Shown: positions 35,996 to 44,668 of the stretch, one piece after another
Position numbering within the stretch: position 1 is the stretch's first letter
Layout: each line of letters opens with the position of its first letter
Source of the DNA: CALLJL01 sp964627255
GTDB lineage: Bacteria > Acidobacteriota > Aminicenantia > Aminicenantales > CALLJL01
Direction: 5' to 3'
Assembly: GCA_964627255.1 (NCBI GenBank)
Contig: CAZVIN010000114.1
Coordinates: 14,251 to 78,250, forward strand
DNA length: 64,000 bases
Made by a program: the position numbers and the translations under genes
Notes under the pieces: model-generated
Databases searched by the model: none
Told to the model about the DNA's origin: nothing
What the model saw: the letters and a program-made list of their open reading frames with translations, nothing else

Positions 35996-36205
35996 TTATT
36001 TTTTAATTTTTAGCAGCTTGGCCCGGCTGTGGAGAGTATTGCGATGGATACCCAGAGCCCGGGCGATCAAGGTCTTGTTCCCTCGGTACTTTTTCATCGC
36101 CGTTTCGAGGTAAATTTTTTCGAACTCCCGGAGCGCCTCTTTATAGCGCACCTCTTTCTCAACCATTTCTTTGATAACGGTCTCCAATTTTTGATGGATG
36201 GTCAT
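35996..36205 (-). CDS. Small Fis-type helix-turn-helix protein
   Basis: A 69-residue protein. Residues 1-35 are a charged amphipathic helix. Residues 40-65 (NKTLIARALGIHRNTLHSRAKLL) are an HTH_8 motif as in Fis and the C-termini of sigma-54 activators. It carries no receiver or AAA+ part, so it is a stand-alone DNA-binding protein like Fis, perhaps a small nucleoid or regulatory protein. AAGGAG lies ten bases before the ATG. It is the last gene of the purC-PHP-cvpA run, three bases from cvpA. Confidence 0.78.
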   Translation of the reverse strand: MTIHQKLETVIKEMVEKEVRYKEALREFEKIYLETAMKKYRGNKTLIARALGIHRNTLHSRAKLLKIKK

Positions 36206-36208
36206 GCT

Positions 36209-36745
36209 TCAGACTCTCCTTGTTCGAGGCGCCTGTTCACCCTTTAAGTTCCGGTAAGCCTGCCGGAATTGTTCTTTCAGCTCCTTAGGAACAAGCTGAA
36301 TCAAAGCCTGGCCTAATTGAAGTGAAGGGAGAGCCAAGAGCGAGTGGTTCAAGTCTTTTTGACTAACCGGAAAGAGAAGCAACGCTAAGATAAAAACGGC
36401 ACTGATTAATGCCCCTTTGATGAACCCAAAAAGGCCGCCAAAAATAATATCCACAACGCGCAGCGGCCCCTTCATCAGCTTAGAAGCAATCCAGCCCACA
36501 ATCCAGCCCAGGAAAAGAAAGGCGAAGAAGATTAGGAGAAAGGCAACGAGACGTGACCAAGTATCATTGGCCAAAGCTGGGCGCAAGGATGGAGCCAAAG
36601 CAACATAATAGCGGGCGGCCAGGATAAACCCAACAATTAGAGCCGCCAAAGAAACTATCTGGCGAGCCAAACCTTTAATGAACCCTAAGATAGTCGTGAT
36701 AATTAAAATAATTAAAACTCCCCAGTCCACCCAGTTGAGAATCAT
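36209..36745 (-). CDS. CvpA family membrane protein
   Basis: A 178-residue protein with about four membrane helices. The opening NWVDWGVLIILIITTILGFIKGLARQI and the middle GWIVGWIASKLMKGPLRVVDIIFGGLFGFIKGALISAVF match the CvpA family (colicin V production protein and relatives), whose role in envelope homeostasis is poorly defined. Its start overlaps the PHP gene stop by four bases (ATGA). Confidence 0.85.
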   Translation of the reverse strand: MILNWVDWGVLIILIITTILGFIKGLARQIVSLAALIVGFILAARYYVALAPSLRPALANDTWSRLVAFLLIFFAFLFLGWIVGWIASKLMKGPLRVVDIIFGGLFGFIKGALISAVFILALLLFPVSQKDLNHSLLALPSLQLGQALIQLVPKELKEQFRQAYRNLKGEQAPRTRRV

Positions 36746-37635
36746 CTTTTTTTATTTAACCTTCTTTCTTTTAGGGCCTCGACCATCCAGTAGCCGCCGT
36801 TTTGAACCTGGCCGAAGGTGACCTGCGGTTTAATCCGGCCGTGAAAATCAGAGCCAGCGGTGGGGATTAAATCAAGCTGCTTGGCCACACTCAAGTAATA
36901 GGCGGTTTGCTCGTCATCATGGTAAGTAGAAAAAACTTCTAACCCCACCAGCCCCCGCTCTTTAAGACGGCTCAAATCCTCAAGGGAAGCCTGTTCAAAA
37001 TCAGCCCCGGGATGAGCCAAAACTGGCGCTGCCGCGAAATCGGCCACCTGGGGTAAAACATCAAGGATAGAAGCAATTTTTTTGGGAACATAAGCTGGCT
37101 TCCCTTCTCGGAAAAAATCTTCATAAAAAATATAGGGCGCCCGCATCAGGCTCCAAGCCTCAAAATATTTAGTCAACCGAGGGTCTCGTCGAGAGGAATT
37201 TTTTCTTAACAAAATCTGAGCGATGACTACCCCCAGAGGCGGGTTTGACATCTCGGGTCGGAAAACTTCATCCCAGGTTAGGTCGAACCCGAGCGCTTGT
37301 AATCGTTCAACCCGCTCTCGGGCCTCTTCTACCCGGGCTAAATGAACCTGTCTCGTAAGCTTAAGCAAGGTGTCATTCGTCCAATCCATGAAAGGCAGCA
37401 GCAGATGAAATTCACGGCCGTCGAAGAGGGTTGTCAGCTCTAAGCTGGGGATGAGTTCAACGCCCTCCTTAGCGGCAATTTCTACGGCCTCCGGATAAGC
37501 AGCCACTGTGTCGTGGTCGGCGATGGCAATAGCTTTTAGGCCATGTTTTTTAGCCAGGCCAATAATCTCGGCGGGGCTTAAATCGCCATCGCTGCTGCGG
37601 TTGGAATGAATATGAAGGTCAACTTCTCCGGGCAT
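36742..37635 (-). CDS. PHP domain phosphoesterase (nucleoside 3',5'-bisphosphate phosphatase-like)
   Basis: A 297-residue protein with the four PHP metal-binding motifs: EVDLHIHSNRSSDGDLSP, IAIADHDTVAAY, VLAHPGADF and TAGSDFHGRIKP. This is the TrpH/RnaM-type family. Characterised members hydrolyse 3',5'-nucleoside bisphosphates (pAp) or act as 5'-3' RNases. Its ATG shares the A of the purC stop (TGATG), which indicates translational coupling. Confidence 0.85.
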   Translation of the reverse strand: MPGEVDLHIHSNRSSDGDLSPAEIIGLAKKHGLKAIAIADHDTVAAYPEAVEIAAKEGVELIPSLELTTLFDGREFHLLLPFMDWTNDTLLKLTRQVHLARVEEARERVERLQALGFDLTWDEVFRPEMSNPPLGVVIAQILLRKNSSRRDPRLTKYFEAWSLMRAPYIFYEDFFREGKPAYVPKKIASILDVLPQVADFAAAPVLAHPGADFEQASLEDLSRLKERGLVGLEVFSTYHDDEQTAYYLSVAKQLDLIPTAGSDFHGRIKPQVTFGQVQNGGYWMVEALKERRLNKKR

Positions 37636-38525
37636 CAGAGTTCCTTTCTTTCTGTTAACAGCGAATATATTTCCAGATATCTGCGTGCGGTTTGTTCGAC
37701 TATTTCGAGAGGCAGAGAAGGCGGAGGCGAATGTTTATCCCAGCGGGTAGTTTCGAGATAATCACGGACAAATTGTTTATCTAAGCTGGGTGGGGATTGG
37801 CCAGGCGCATAACTCGCCAAAGGCCAGAAACGGGACGAGTCTGGAGTCAGGATTTCATCAATAAGCATCAGTTCTTCGCCGTCTAAACCGAATTCAAACT
37901 TGGTGTCAGCAATGATAATTCCTTTGGAAAGAGCAAAAAGAGAGGCTTTCTGGTATAGTTTTAAGCTAATTGTTTTTATTCTTTTGGCCAAGTCCTTGCC
38001 AACTATTTTTTCCATTTCTTTGAAGCTAATGTTGACATCGTGGCCTTCTTCCGCTTTAGTCGCCGGAGTAAAAATAGGTGCTGGCAGGCGTTCGGCCTCG
38101 CGTAGACCAGGAGGCAACTTAATCCCCGAAATTTTTCCGGTCTCTAAGTACTCTTTCCAGCCAGAACCAGCCACGTAGCCGCGGACAACGCATTCCACTG
38201 GTAAAACCTTAGTTTTTTTGACCAGCATGGACCGCTTTTCTAACAAATCTTTATATTGAGGCAAAGGAGGGGGGAAGCTTTCGACCTCGGTCGAAAGAAG
38301 ATGGTTCGGCACGATATAAGCTGTTTGCTCAAACCAGAATTTTGAGAGCTGGGTTAAAATTTTACCTTTATCAGGAATTAAAGAAGGAAGAACAAAATCA
38401 AAGGCGGAAATGCGGTCGGTGGCGAGTAGGAGAAGCTTGTCGCCCAAATCAAAGACATCTCGCACCTTCCCCCGTTTAAAAACAGGAATACCAGGAAGCT
38501 CCACCTTCTCTACCGGAATTTTCAT
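37635..38525 (-). CDS. purC: Phosphoribosylaminoimidazole-succinocarboxamide synthase
   Basis: A 296-residue SAICAR synthase of purine synthesis, which joins CAIR with aspartate using ATP. The ATG at 38525 matches the usual N-terminus, and an upstream in-frame GTG would add a doubtful 15 residues. Signatures are KRGKVRDVFDLGDKLLLLATDRISAFD, IPDKGKILTQLS, VECVVRGYVAGSGWKEY and IIADTKFEFGLD. No other purine genes are adjacent. It is transcribed with the PHP, cvpA and Fis-like genes. Confidence 0.95.
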   Translation of the reverse strand: MKIPVEKVELPGIPVFKRGKVRDVFDLGDKLLLLATDRISAFDFVLPSLIPDKGKILTQLSKFWFEQTAYIVPNHLLSTEVESFPPPLPQYKDLLEKRSMLVKKTKVLPVECVVRGYVAGSGWKEYLETGKISGIKLPPGLREAERLPAPIFTPATKAEEGHDVNISFKEMEKIVGKDLAKRIKTISLKLYQKASLFALSKGIIIADTKFEFGLDGEELMLIDEILTPDSSRFWPLASYAPGQSPPSLDKQFVRDYLETTRWDKHSPPPSLPLEIVEQTARRYLEIYSLLTERKEL

Positions 38526-38840
38526 AGTAGAAAAAGGATAAAAGAAAAAAGGACAAAAAGCAAATGCCACTCACCATTTATTCCTTTTGGCCGTGCTTAA
38601 TTTTATTAGCTATTAGCTTTGCCTTTCTTTTTGTTTTTCCCGAAGAAAATCTTTTTGTTTATCCAGCTGTTTTTCGTTTTCTTGCCCTTGATAATTCCTT
38701 GGAGTTTTACTTTAAACGCTGATTTCTTTTAACTTATCTCAGGTCAGGTATCTCAAGAGGCTCAACCAACCCTCGTTAAAAAGTCCAAATCACCGCAAGA
38801 AATATGGTTCTCAGGATAAATTAATTATTAAATTAAAACG

Positions 38841-39557
38841 CTAAAAGGAGGGGTTAAGAGAAATGAAATTGAGCAACCGGCCGGCCAAATTTTTGTCGCG
38901 CCTCCAGGAAGTAAAATCAGGGTGGCAATGAGGGCAGATATCCACTTCTTGGATGTTTTCTGGTTTGACTCCTGCCGCTAAGAGCTGAGTCCGGTTGGCA
39001 AATCTTAAATCAAGAAGAAAATGACCTAACTTCTCAGGATGCGGCCGGAAAAGGTCTTCATTTAGAGAAAAACGAGCCTGGGCGAAAACCTGGCGAACAT
39101 CTTCACCCACTTCGTAGCACTGCGGCGAAATGCAAGGACCAAAAGCCAGTTTTAGGTCCTGAGGTTTGGAATCGAAAACATCGACAAGGGTTAGGATAAC
39201 TTTGGCCAAAAGACGGGCGGCTGTGCCCCGCCAGCCACAGTGAGCGGCGGCGATTATTTTCTTTTGCGGGTCAACCATCAAAACAGGTAAACAATCAGCG
39301 GTTTTAATAATGAGCAGCAAACCAGGCCGGGAGGAAATCATCGCGTCTCCTTCAAGCGGGGCAGTTGGTTTCCGGCTGATAATATGAATTCTATCTGAAT
39401 GGCATTGCCGGAGCTGGACAGGCTCCAGATTATTCCAGGGCTCAAGAGAGCGCAGTTCCCTTTCGCCGCAATGTCGGTTGCCAAACCCATGAAGAATAAA
39501 GGGAATCTGGTTGAGCAGAGGCGAGGTCAGAAAAAGGCCGTCTCCCGCCTTTTTCAT
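38841..39557 (-). CDS. pgeF: Polyphenol oxidase family / purine nucleoside phosphorylase (YfiH, PgeF)
   Basis: A 238-residue protein of the YlmD/YfiH/LACC1 family. RQCHSDRIHII, IIKTADCLPVLMVDP, IAAAHCGWRGTAARL and GPCISPQCYEVGEDV provide the His-Cys-His zinc site, followed by CPHCHPDFTSWRRD near the end. Family members have been described as laccase-like proteins, as purine nucleoside phosphorylase/adenosine deaminase, and as peptidoglycan-editing factor. The symbol pgeF follows the last. It lies 28 bp downstream of the radical SAM gene and may share its transcript. Confidence 0.88.
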   Translation of the reverse strand: MKKAGDGLFLTSPLLNQIPFILHGFGNRHCGERELRSLEPWNNLEPVQLRQCHSDRIHIISRKPTAPLEGDAMISSRPGLLLIIKTADCLPVLMVDPQKKIIAAAHCGWRGTAARLLAKVILTLVDVFDSKPQDLKLAFGPCISPQCYEVGEDVRQVFAQARFSLNEDLFRPHPEKLGHFLLDLRFANRTQLLAAGVKPENIQEVDICPHCHPDFTSWRRDKNLAGRLLNFISLNPSF

Positions 39558-39585
39558 TTTATCTTTATCAGCCTATCAGATTTTA

Positions 39586-40518
39586 TTACCATATTAGGCA
39601 CCATCTTTCTTTTCGGTCTAAGCGGTGCAGCCCCGCCTTTAAAGCGGAAGCTACGGCTTCCTCATATTCTTCAGGTCTCAAATAGCGGTCAAGCATCGAG
39701 CCCGGCTGAACCTCGCCGCAAGGCCGGTATTGGTCCATGACATTAACATAGGTGTTTTTAGAAATTTCCTCAGCTAAAAAGCGCATCACCTCGGCAGTTC
39801 CTGCTAAGCCAGCCGGAAGGACCAAATGACGAACCAGGAGGCCGCGGCGCGCCCGGCCTTTTTCATCCAGCACTAAGTCACCAACCTGACGGTGCATCTC
39901 GCGGATGGCCTCCTTGGCGACCTCGGGATAATCAGGTGCCTGAGCTAAGGATTGGGCCACCTCAGAGCTGACGAATTTAAAATCAGGCATGTAAATGTCT
40001 ACGAGGCCGTCCAGAAGCTGTAAGGTCTCCAAAGCGTCATAGCCGCCCGTGTTATACACTAAAGGAACTTCAAGACCCATTTCAATCGCTAACGGCAGGG
40101 CTTTAAGAATTTGAGGGACAAAATGGGTCGGAGTAACAAAGTTTATGTTGAGGCAACCTAGATGCTGCAACTCCACCATCATCCGCGCTAAGCGCTCGAA
40201 GGAAACTGGCCTTCCTTCGCCCAAATGGCTGATTTCGTAATTCTGACAGAAGAGGCAGCCCAAATTGCAGTGAGTAAAAAAGATTGTCCCTGAGCCCCCT
40301 GTGCCGACGAGTGGTCTTTCCTCCCCAAAATGAGGGGCGTAGGAGCTAACCTCAGGAAGAAGCCCACCCTGACAAACACCCTTTTCCCCCTGGAGACGAT
40401 TCGCTTGACAGCGTCGGGGACAAAGAGAGCAATGCTCTAAGATTTTCCAGGCCTTCTCCACCCGCTCCTCAAGATAATGCTCCCGGTAGGCTCTCAAGTA
40501 GGCAGCTTCAAACAGCAT
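39586..40518 (-). CDS. Radical SAM protein, pyruvate formate-lyase activase-like
   Basis: A 311-residue iron-sulfur enzyme. The ATG at 40518 is preferred over an in-frame TTG 45 bp upstream. A cysteine-rich N-terminus (HCSLCPRRCQANRLQGEKGVC) precedes the radical SAM cluster motif FFTHCNLGCLFCQNYEIS (CxxxCxxC). NTGGY and DIYMPDFKF lie in the barrel. This matches the PflA-related family (YjjW/AmmeMemoRadiSam neighbours) that activates glycyl-radical enzymes or acts in uncharacterised modifications. No glycyl-radical enzyme is nearby, so the partner is unknown. Confidence 0.85.
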   Translation of the reverse strand: MLFEAAYLRAYREHYLEERVEKAWKILEHCSLCPRRCQANRLQGEKGVCQGGLLPEVSSYAPHFGEERPLVGTGGSGTIFFTHCNLGCLFCQNYEISHLGEGRPVSFERLARMMVELQHLGCLNINFVTPTHFVPQILKALPLAIEMGLEVPLVYNTGGYDALETLQLLDGLVDIYMPDFKFVSSEVAQSLAQAPDYPEVAKEAIREMHRQVGDLVLDEKGRARRGLLVRHLVLPAGLAGTAEVMRFLAEEISKNTYVNVMDQYRPCGEVQPGSMLDRYLRPEEYEEAVASALKAGLHRLDRKERWCLIW

Positions 40519-40686
40519 CGAAATTTCTTCCCTATGATAGCCGGAGACTTTTCCCGCTGTCAAAACCTGGTGGCTGGTTTGACTTGGCTGGCTGAACAGA
40601 ATATATTTTGGCCTATAGTTGATACATTAAAACTGAAGTTAAATATTTTAGAATCCGAGTCTTAAATTAAGTTAAAGGAAAGTAAA

Positions 40687-41928
40687 TTGAATTTAAAGAC
40701 AGGAAAAATAAAGTGGGGGGCAATGGATAAATTAGTTATGGCTTTTTTAAATCATTCTCACTTTCTTCCGGGCGCTGGCGTGATTGTTTTTAGCCTTTTT
40801 TTCCTTTTGCTCCTGGCTCCGGTTATTTCCGCCTCCAATCAGGGCGATGGCCGGCCACGGGTCAGAGAGTTCGGTCTCACCATCGGCGTGCTTTCACCCG
40901 GACCACTTAACGCTATTACCGACGTTAGCGGCGTACTTGTTGGCCAGGTTACTTTAATCGAAGGGGATAGCGTGCGCACCGGGGTAACTGCTATTCTGCC
41001 GCATGGCCACAATATTTTTCAAGAAAAAGTGCCGGCCGGTATCGCCGTGGGCAACGCCTTCGGCAAGTTAACCGGGTCAACCCAAGTCGAGGAACTCGGC
41101 ACCTTAGAAACACCCGTTGTCCTCACCAACACCTTATCTGTACCAGCAGCAGCGGAAGGCGTTATTGAATACATCCTTTCCTTTCCCGGCAATGAAAATG
41201 TCTTTTCTGTTAACCCTGTAGTTGGCGAGACTAACGACGGGTTTCTCAATGATATCCGTGGCCGCCAAGTGACCAAAGAGCATGTCCTTGAGGCTATTCG
41301 CAAAGCCGTTCCAGGACCGGTCGCAGAAGGCTGTGTCGGCGCGGGGACAGGAACGATTTGCTTCGGGTTTAAAGGAGGCATCGGCACCGCTTCGCGGCGC
41401 CTCTCGCCTTCTCAAGGCGGATATACAGTGGGTGTTCTGGTCCAAACTAATTTCGGCGGCGTGCTTCAGGTTCGAGGAATTCCTGTCGGTCCTTTGCTCC
41501 GCCGTCCGCAAGAGGAACCGGGACTTTTTAGCTCTGAATATGGTTCTTGTTTAATTGTGGCGGCCACAGATGCCCCTCTGGATAGCCGTAACCTGAAAAG
41601 ATTGGCTAAGAGAGCGCTGCTGGGCATTGCCCGCACTGGTGGCTATTTTTCTAATGGCAGCGGCGACTACGCCATCGCCTTTTCAGTCGCGCCGGAGTTG
41701 AGGGTCAAAGCCAGGACAAAAGATTCGACCCAAACCCAGACGGTTCTCCGCAACGAAGCCATGTCGCCTCTCTTTTTGGCCGCAGCTGAAGCTTCAGAGG
41801 AAGCTATCCTCAATTCTCTTTTCAAAGCAGAAACTATGACCGGAAAAGGAGGCAGAAAAGTCGAGGCTCTGCCTCTGGATAAACTGAAAGAATTGATGAC
41901 AAAGGCGCTGGAGGAAGGTATCCGGTAA
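40687..41928 (+). CDS. P1 family peptidase (DmpA/BapF-like), exported
   Basis: A 413-residue protein if it starts at the TTG at 40687, which has AAAGGA seven bases upstream. ATG codons at 40723 and 40738 are alternatives. A hydrophobic export segment (VIVFSLFFLLLLAPVISAS) precedes the enzyme. GLTIGVLSPGPLNAITDVSG, PAGIAVGNAFGK and TNTLSVPAAAEGVI are family motifs. The self-cleavage site is Gly286-Ser287 in EYGSCLIVAATDAPLD, where the new N-terminal serine becomes the nucleophile. P1 enzymes release N-terminal D- or L-residues or beta-amino acids from peptides. Confidence 0.85.
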   Translation: MNLKTGKIKWGAMDKLVMAFLNHSHFLPGAGVIVFSLFFLLLLAPVISASNQGDGRPRVREFGLTIGVLSPGPLNAITDVSGVLVGQVTLIEGDSVRTGVTAILPHGHNIFQEKVPAGIAVGNAFGKLTGSTQVEELGTLETPVVLTNTLSVPAAAEGVIEYILSFPGNENVFSVNPVVGETNDGFLNDIRGRQVTKEHVLEAIRKAVPGPVAEGCVGAGTGTICFGFKGGIGTASRRLSPSQGGYTVGVLVQTNFGGVLQVRGIPVGPLLRRPQEEPGLFSSEYGSCLIVAATDAPLDSRNLKRLAKRALLGIARTGGYFSNGSGDYAIAFSVAPELRVKARTKDSTQTQTVLRNEAMSPLFLAAAEASEEAILNSLFKAETMTGKGGRKVEALPLDKLKELMTKALEEGIR

Positions 41929-41960
41929 TTTTGTTTATTCTTTTATCCTGAGGGCAAAAA

Positions 41961-42698
41961 ATGACCAAAAAGTCAACCAAAACAATTGGTATCATAGGCG
42001 GGATGGGGCCGGAGGCGACGGCGTATTTTTATTGGCTCATAATTAAAAATACGCAAGCTGCCAAGGACCAGGAACATGTCCATGTAATAATTGATAGTTA
42101 CCCGCAAATCCCCCCGCGAACAGACGCTATCTTAGGAAAAGGACCGAGCCCCTTGCCCTATCTCGTGGCTTCTGCCCGCTGTTTAGAGCTGGCTGGAGCA
42201 GATTTCTTGGTCATGCCCTGCGTTACGGCCCATTATTATTATGACCGCCTCCGCCGCCGTGCCCATTTGCCTTTGGTGAGTTTGATTGAAGAAACAGTTA
42301 AAGAAGCCCGGCGTCTCCTCCCTCGAGCCCAAAAAATTGGCCTAATCGCCAGTCGAGGAACGGTTCGCTCCGGTCTTTTTCATTCAGCACTTAAAAAAGC
42401 AGGCTTAATGACGCTCACCCCTCCAGCCAGGGAACAAGCTAAGGTAATGGAAGCTATTTTCGGGAAAAAGGGAATTAAGGCCGGGATGACCTCAGGAAAG
42501 CCCCGGGAAATAATTCTCGCTGCCGCCAGGAATTTGATTGCGGCTGGCGCCGAAGCTATCATTGCCGGGTGTACGGAAGTCCCTCTTGTCCTCAAGCCTG
42601 AAGACCTGCGCGTGCCGCTTCTTGAGCCCATGCTAATAGCCGCTCGCAGCTGCATTAAGTTGGCCGGTTACGAGGTTAAACCGGAACCCATCTTTTAG
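41961..42698 (+). CDS. Aspartate/glutamate racemase family protein
   Basis: A 245-residue protein of the RacX/YgeA type. IGIIGGMGPEATAYFYW is the signature start. The two catalytic cysteines lie in FLVMPCVTAHYYYDRL and IIAGCTEVPLVL. The usual asparagine after the first cysteine (PCNT) is valine here, which may alter substrate or activity. It follows the P1 peptidase by 32 bp, so the two may act together on D-amino-acid-containing peptides, for example from peptidoglycan. Confidence 0.82.
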   Translation: MTKKSTKTIGIIGGMGPEATAYFYWLIIKNTQAAKDQEHVHVIIDSYPQIPPRTDAILGKGPSPLPYLVASARCLELAGADFLVMPCVTAHYYYDRLRRRAHLPLVSLIEETVKEARRLLPRAQKIGLIASRGTVRSGLFHSALKKAGLMTLTPPAREQAKVMEAIFGKKGIKAGMTSGKPREIILAAARNLIAAGAEAIIAGCTEVPLVLKPEDLRVPLLEPMLIAARSCIKLAGYEVKPEPIF

Positions 42699-42745
42699 CC
42701 CAATGGAGCCCGAGGATTTTTTGGCTTTCTCAAGCCAGCATCAGG

Positions 42746-42774
42746 TTGACATAAGAAGCGGAATCGGTTATAAA
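42746..42774 (+). promoter_or_regulatory. Sigma-70 promoter of rpsU
   Basis: TTGACA (42746-42751) and TATAAA (42769-42774) with a 17-bp spacer, 32 bp before the rpsU start codon. Confidence 0.78.
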
Positions 42775-42806
42775 TTGCTTTGCTATCCGAGAGGAGGTGA
42801 ATAAAT

Positions 42807-43013
42807 TTGGCCTTTGTTATCGTTGAAGAGGGCGAATCCTTAGAAAGCGCTCTCAAGAGGTTTAAGAGAAAGGTTCAGCAAGAAGCCATTATCAAGGAAA
42901 TCAAGAAACATTCAGTCTATTTTAAGCCCGGGGAAAGACGCCGGATGAAGGAAGCTCAGGCCCGCAAAAGAATGCGCCGGCGCTTAAAACGAGAGCGCGA
43001 AATGGAATATTGA
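42807..43013 (+). CDS. rpsU: Ribosomal protein bS21
   Basis: A 68-residue basic protein of the 30S subunit. FVIVEEGESLESALKRFKRKVQQEAIIKEIKKHSVYFKPGERRR is the S21 core, and the tail is arginine- and lysine-rich. It uses a TTG start after a strong GAGGAGGTGA site. S21 sits near the anti-Shine-Dalgarno of 16S rRNA. Here it has its own promoter. Confidence 0.93.
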   Translation: MAFVIVEEGESLESALKRFKRKVQQEAIIKEIKKHSVYFKPGERRRMKEAQARKRMRRRLKREREMEY

Positions 43014-43073
43014 GACGCTCCCCAATATTCACCTCTTCTTCCCTGCAGACCTGAGGTAGACAGCAAAGAGCGG

Positions 43074-43940
43074 ATGGCTATATCGAAGCCCGATTGGTTT
43101 AAAATCAAGCTCCCAGACGGAAATAATTACTCTGAAGTCGTTTCCCAGCTCCGCCAGAACAAGTTAAATACAATCTGTCAACAAGCCCGCTGTCCTAACC
43201 GCTCGGCTTGCTGGAGTGCCGGGACAGCAACGTTCCTCATCCTGGGTGCTCGGTGCACTCGCCACTGCGGTTTCTGTGCGGTAGAAAAAGGTCAACCCTG
43301 GCCGCCCGACCCTGAAGAACCACGCCGAGTCGGCGAGGCGGTGGCCTCTCTTAAGATCCGCCACGCCGTCATCACTTCCGTCACGAGGGACGACCTCGAT
43401 GACGGCGGAGCTTCTGTTTTCGCCTCGACCATCGAAAGAATTCGCCAGCTTGCGCCGTCAGTCAAGGTCGAAGTGCTGGTGCCTGATTTTCAAGGTTCAG
43501 CGGAAGCTCTGGAGGTCGTATTGGCGGCAAAACCTGACGTATTAGGCCATAACGTGGAAGTTCCCGCCCCTCTTTATCCTCGGCTCGGTCGGGAAAAAGC
43601 TAACTACTGTCGCTCTCTGCGGGTAATTGAAACGGCCAAAAAGGCCGGGTTTATCACTAAATCTGGTTTGATGGTCGGACTGGGTGAAACAAGGGAGGAG
43701 CTCCGCGAGACTCTGCTCGACCTTTTCTCCGCGGGCTGCGATTTATTGACCATCGGTCAATACCTACAACCAACGCCGCACCAGTTGCCGGTGGTCAAGT
43801 ATTATCTTCCAGAAGAACTGGCTGATTTAAAAAAAGAAGCCGAGGCCCTGGGCTTTTTAGGGGTTATGGCCGGGCCTCTGGTTCGTAGCTCCTATTTAGC
43901 CCATCGACTTTATCTCCGAGTTAGAGGATGCGTTACCTAA
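43074..43940 (+). CDS. lipA: Lipoyl synthase
   Basis: A 288-residue radical SAM enzyme that inserts two sulfurs into octanoyl groups on lipoyl domains. The auxiliary cluster motif ICQQARCPNRSACW (CX4CX5C) and the SAM cluster motif ARCTRHCGFCAVEKG (CxxxCxxC) are intact. VTRDDLDDGGASVFA, HNVEVPAPLYPRL, KSGLMVGLGET and TIGQYLQPTPHQLPVVKYY are characteristic. It overlaps the start of the phosphoesterase gene by 13 bp. lipB and the 2-oxoacid dehydrogenases are not in the window. Confidence 0.95.
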   Translation: MAISKPDWFKIKLPDGNNYSEVVSQLRQNKLNTICQQARCPNRSACWSAGTATFLILGARCTRHCGFCAVEKGQPWPPDPEEPRRVGEAVASLKIRHAVITSVTRDDLDDGGASVFASTIERIRQLAPSVKVEVLVPDFQGSAEALEVVLAAKPDVLGHNVEVPAPLYPRLGREKANYCRSLRVIETAKKAGFITKSGLMVGLGETREELRETLLDLFSAGCDLLTIGQYLQPTPHQLPVVKYYLPEELADLKKEAEALGFLGVMAGPLVRSSYLAHRLYLRVRGCVT

Positions 43941-44665
43941 TTTTTGCCGACATCCATAGCAATCTGGAGGCCCTGCGCAGCGTACTCGAATTCGTTCGGA
44001 CAAAAAAAATTGACCATTATCTTTTTTTGGGAGATTTAGTTGGTTATGCGGCTTCCCCGAACGAGGTCATCGAAATGATGGCTGAACTCAAACCGCTCAG
44101 CCTGGTCCGCGGCAACCATGACAAGGCGGTTGCTGGCCTCGAGTCAACCAACATGTTTAACCCGGTGGCCGCGGCGGCCATCCATTGGACCAGAAGCCGG
44201 ATAAAACCTGAAGCCAAGCAATTCCTGAGCACCATAAAAAAAGGACCGCAAAAAGTTCATCGGTCGCTGACTATTTGTCATGGTTCTCCCTTTGACGAGG
44301 ATTATTATATTTTTGGCGAGTTTGACGCCGCCGAGGCCTTTCGTTATCTGCGAACCAAAATCGGTTTCTTTGGCCACACTCATTTTCCCGTTATTTATGC
44401 CGTGCGGCCTGGTTATATTGAGGGGCAAATACTGGTTGGGAATGCCGAGGTCCATCTTGAACCAAAACTTCGCTACCTGATAAACCCGGGTTCGGTGGGT
44501 CAGCCTCGCGACCGCAATCCCCTTGCTTCTTGCGGAATTTATGATAGTCAGGACCACACTTTCAGCCTTTTTCGGGTCAAGTACGACGTGGTCCGAACGC
44601 AGCAAAAAATTTTGGCTTCTAAGCTGCCTCGCTCCTTAGCCGAAAGACTCGCCTTTGGCATCTGA
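43928..44665 (+). CDS. Metallophosphoesterase (YfcE/MJ0936-like)
   Basis: A 245-residue calcineurin-like phosphoesterase with all five blocks: FADIHSNLEAL, LGDLVGYAASP, VRGNHDKAV, LTICHGSP and FGHTHFPV, plus the family tail NPGSVGQPRD. Small relatives hydrolyse phosphodiesters or protein phosphates with two metals. Substrate unknown. It overlaps lipA and ends three bases from the convergent DUF1848 gene. Confidence 0.88.
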   Translation: MRYLIFADIHSNLEALRSVLEFVRTKKIDHYLFLGDLVGYAASPNEVIEMMAELKPLSLVRGNHDKAVAGLESTNMFNPVAAAAIHWTRSRIKPEAKQFLSTIKKGPQKVHRSLTICHGSPFDEDYYIFGEFDAAEAFRYLRTKIGFFGHTHFPVIYAVRPGYIEGQILVGNAEVHLEPKLRYLINPGSVGQPRDRNPLASCGIYDSQDHTFSLFRVKYDVVRTQQKILASKLPRSLAERLAFGI

Positions 44666-44668
44666 ATA

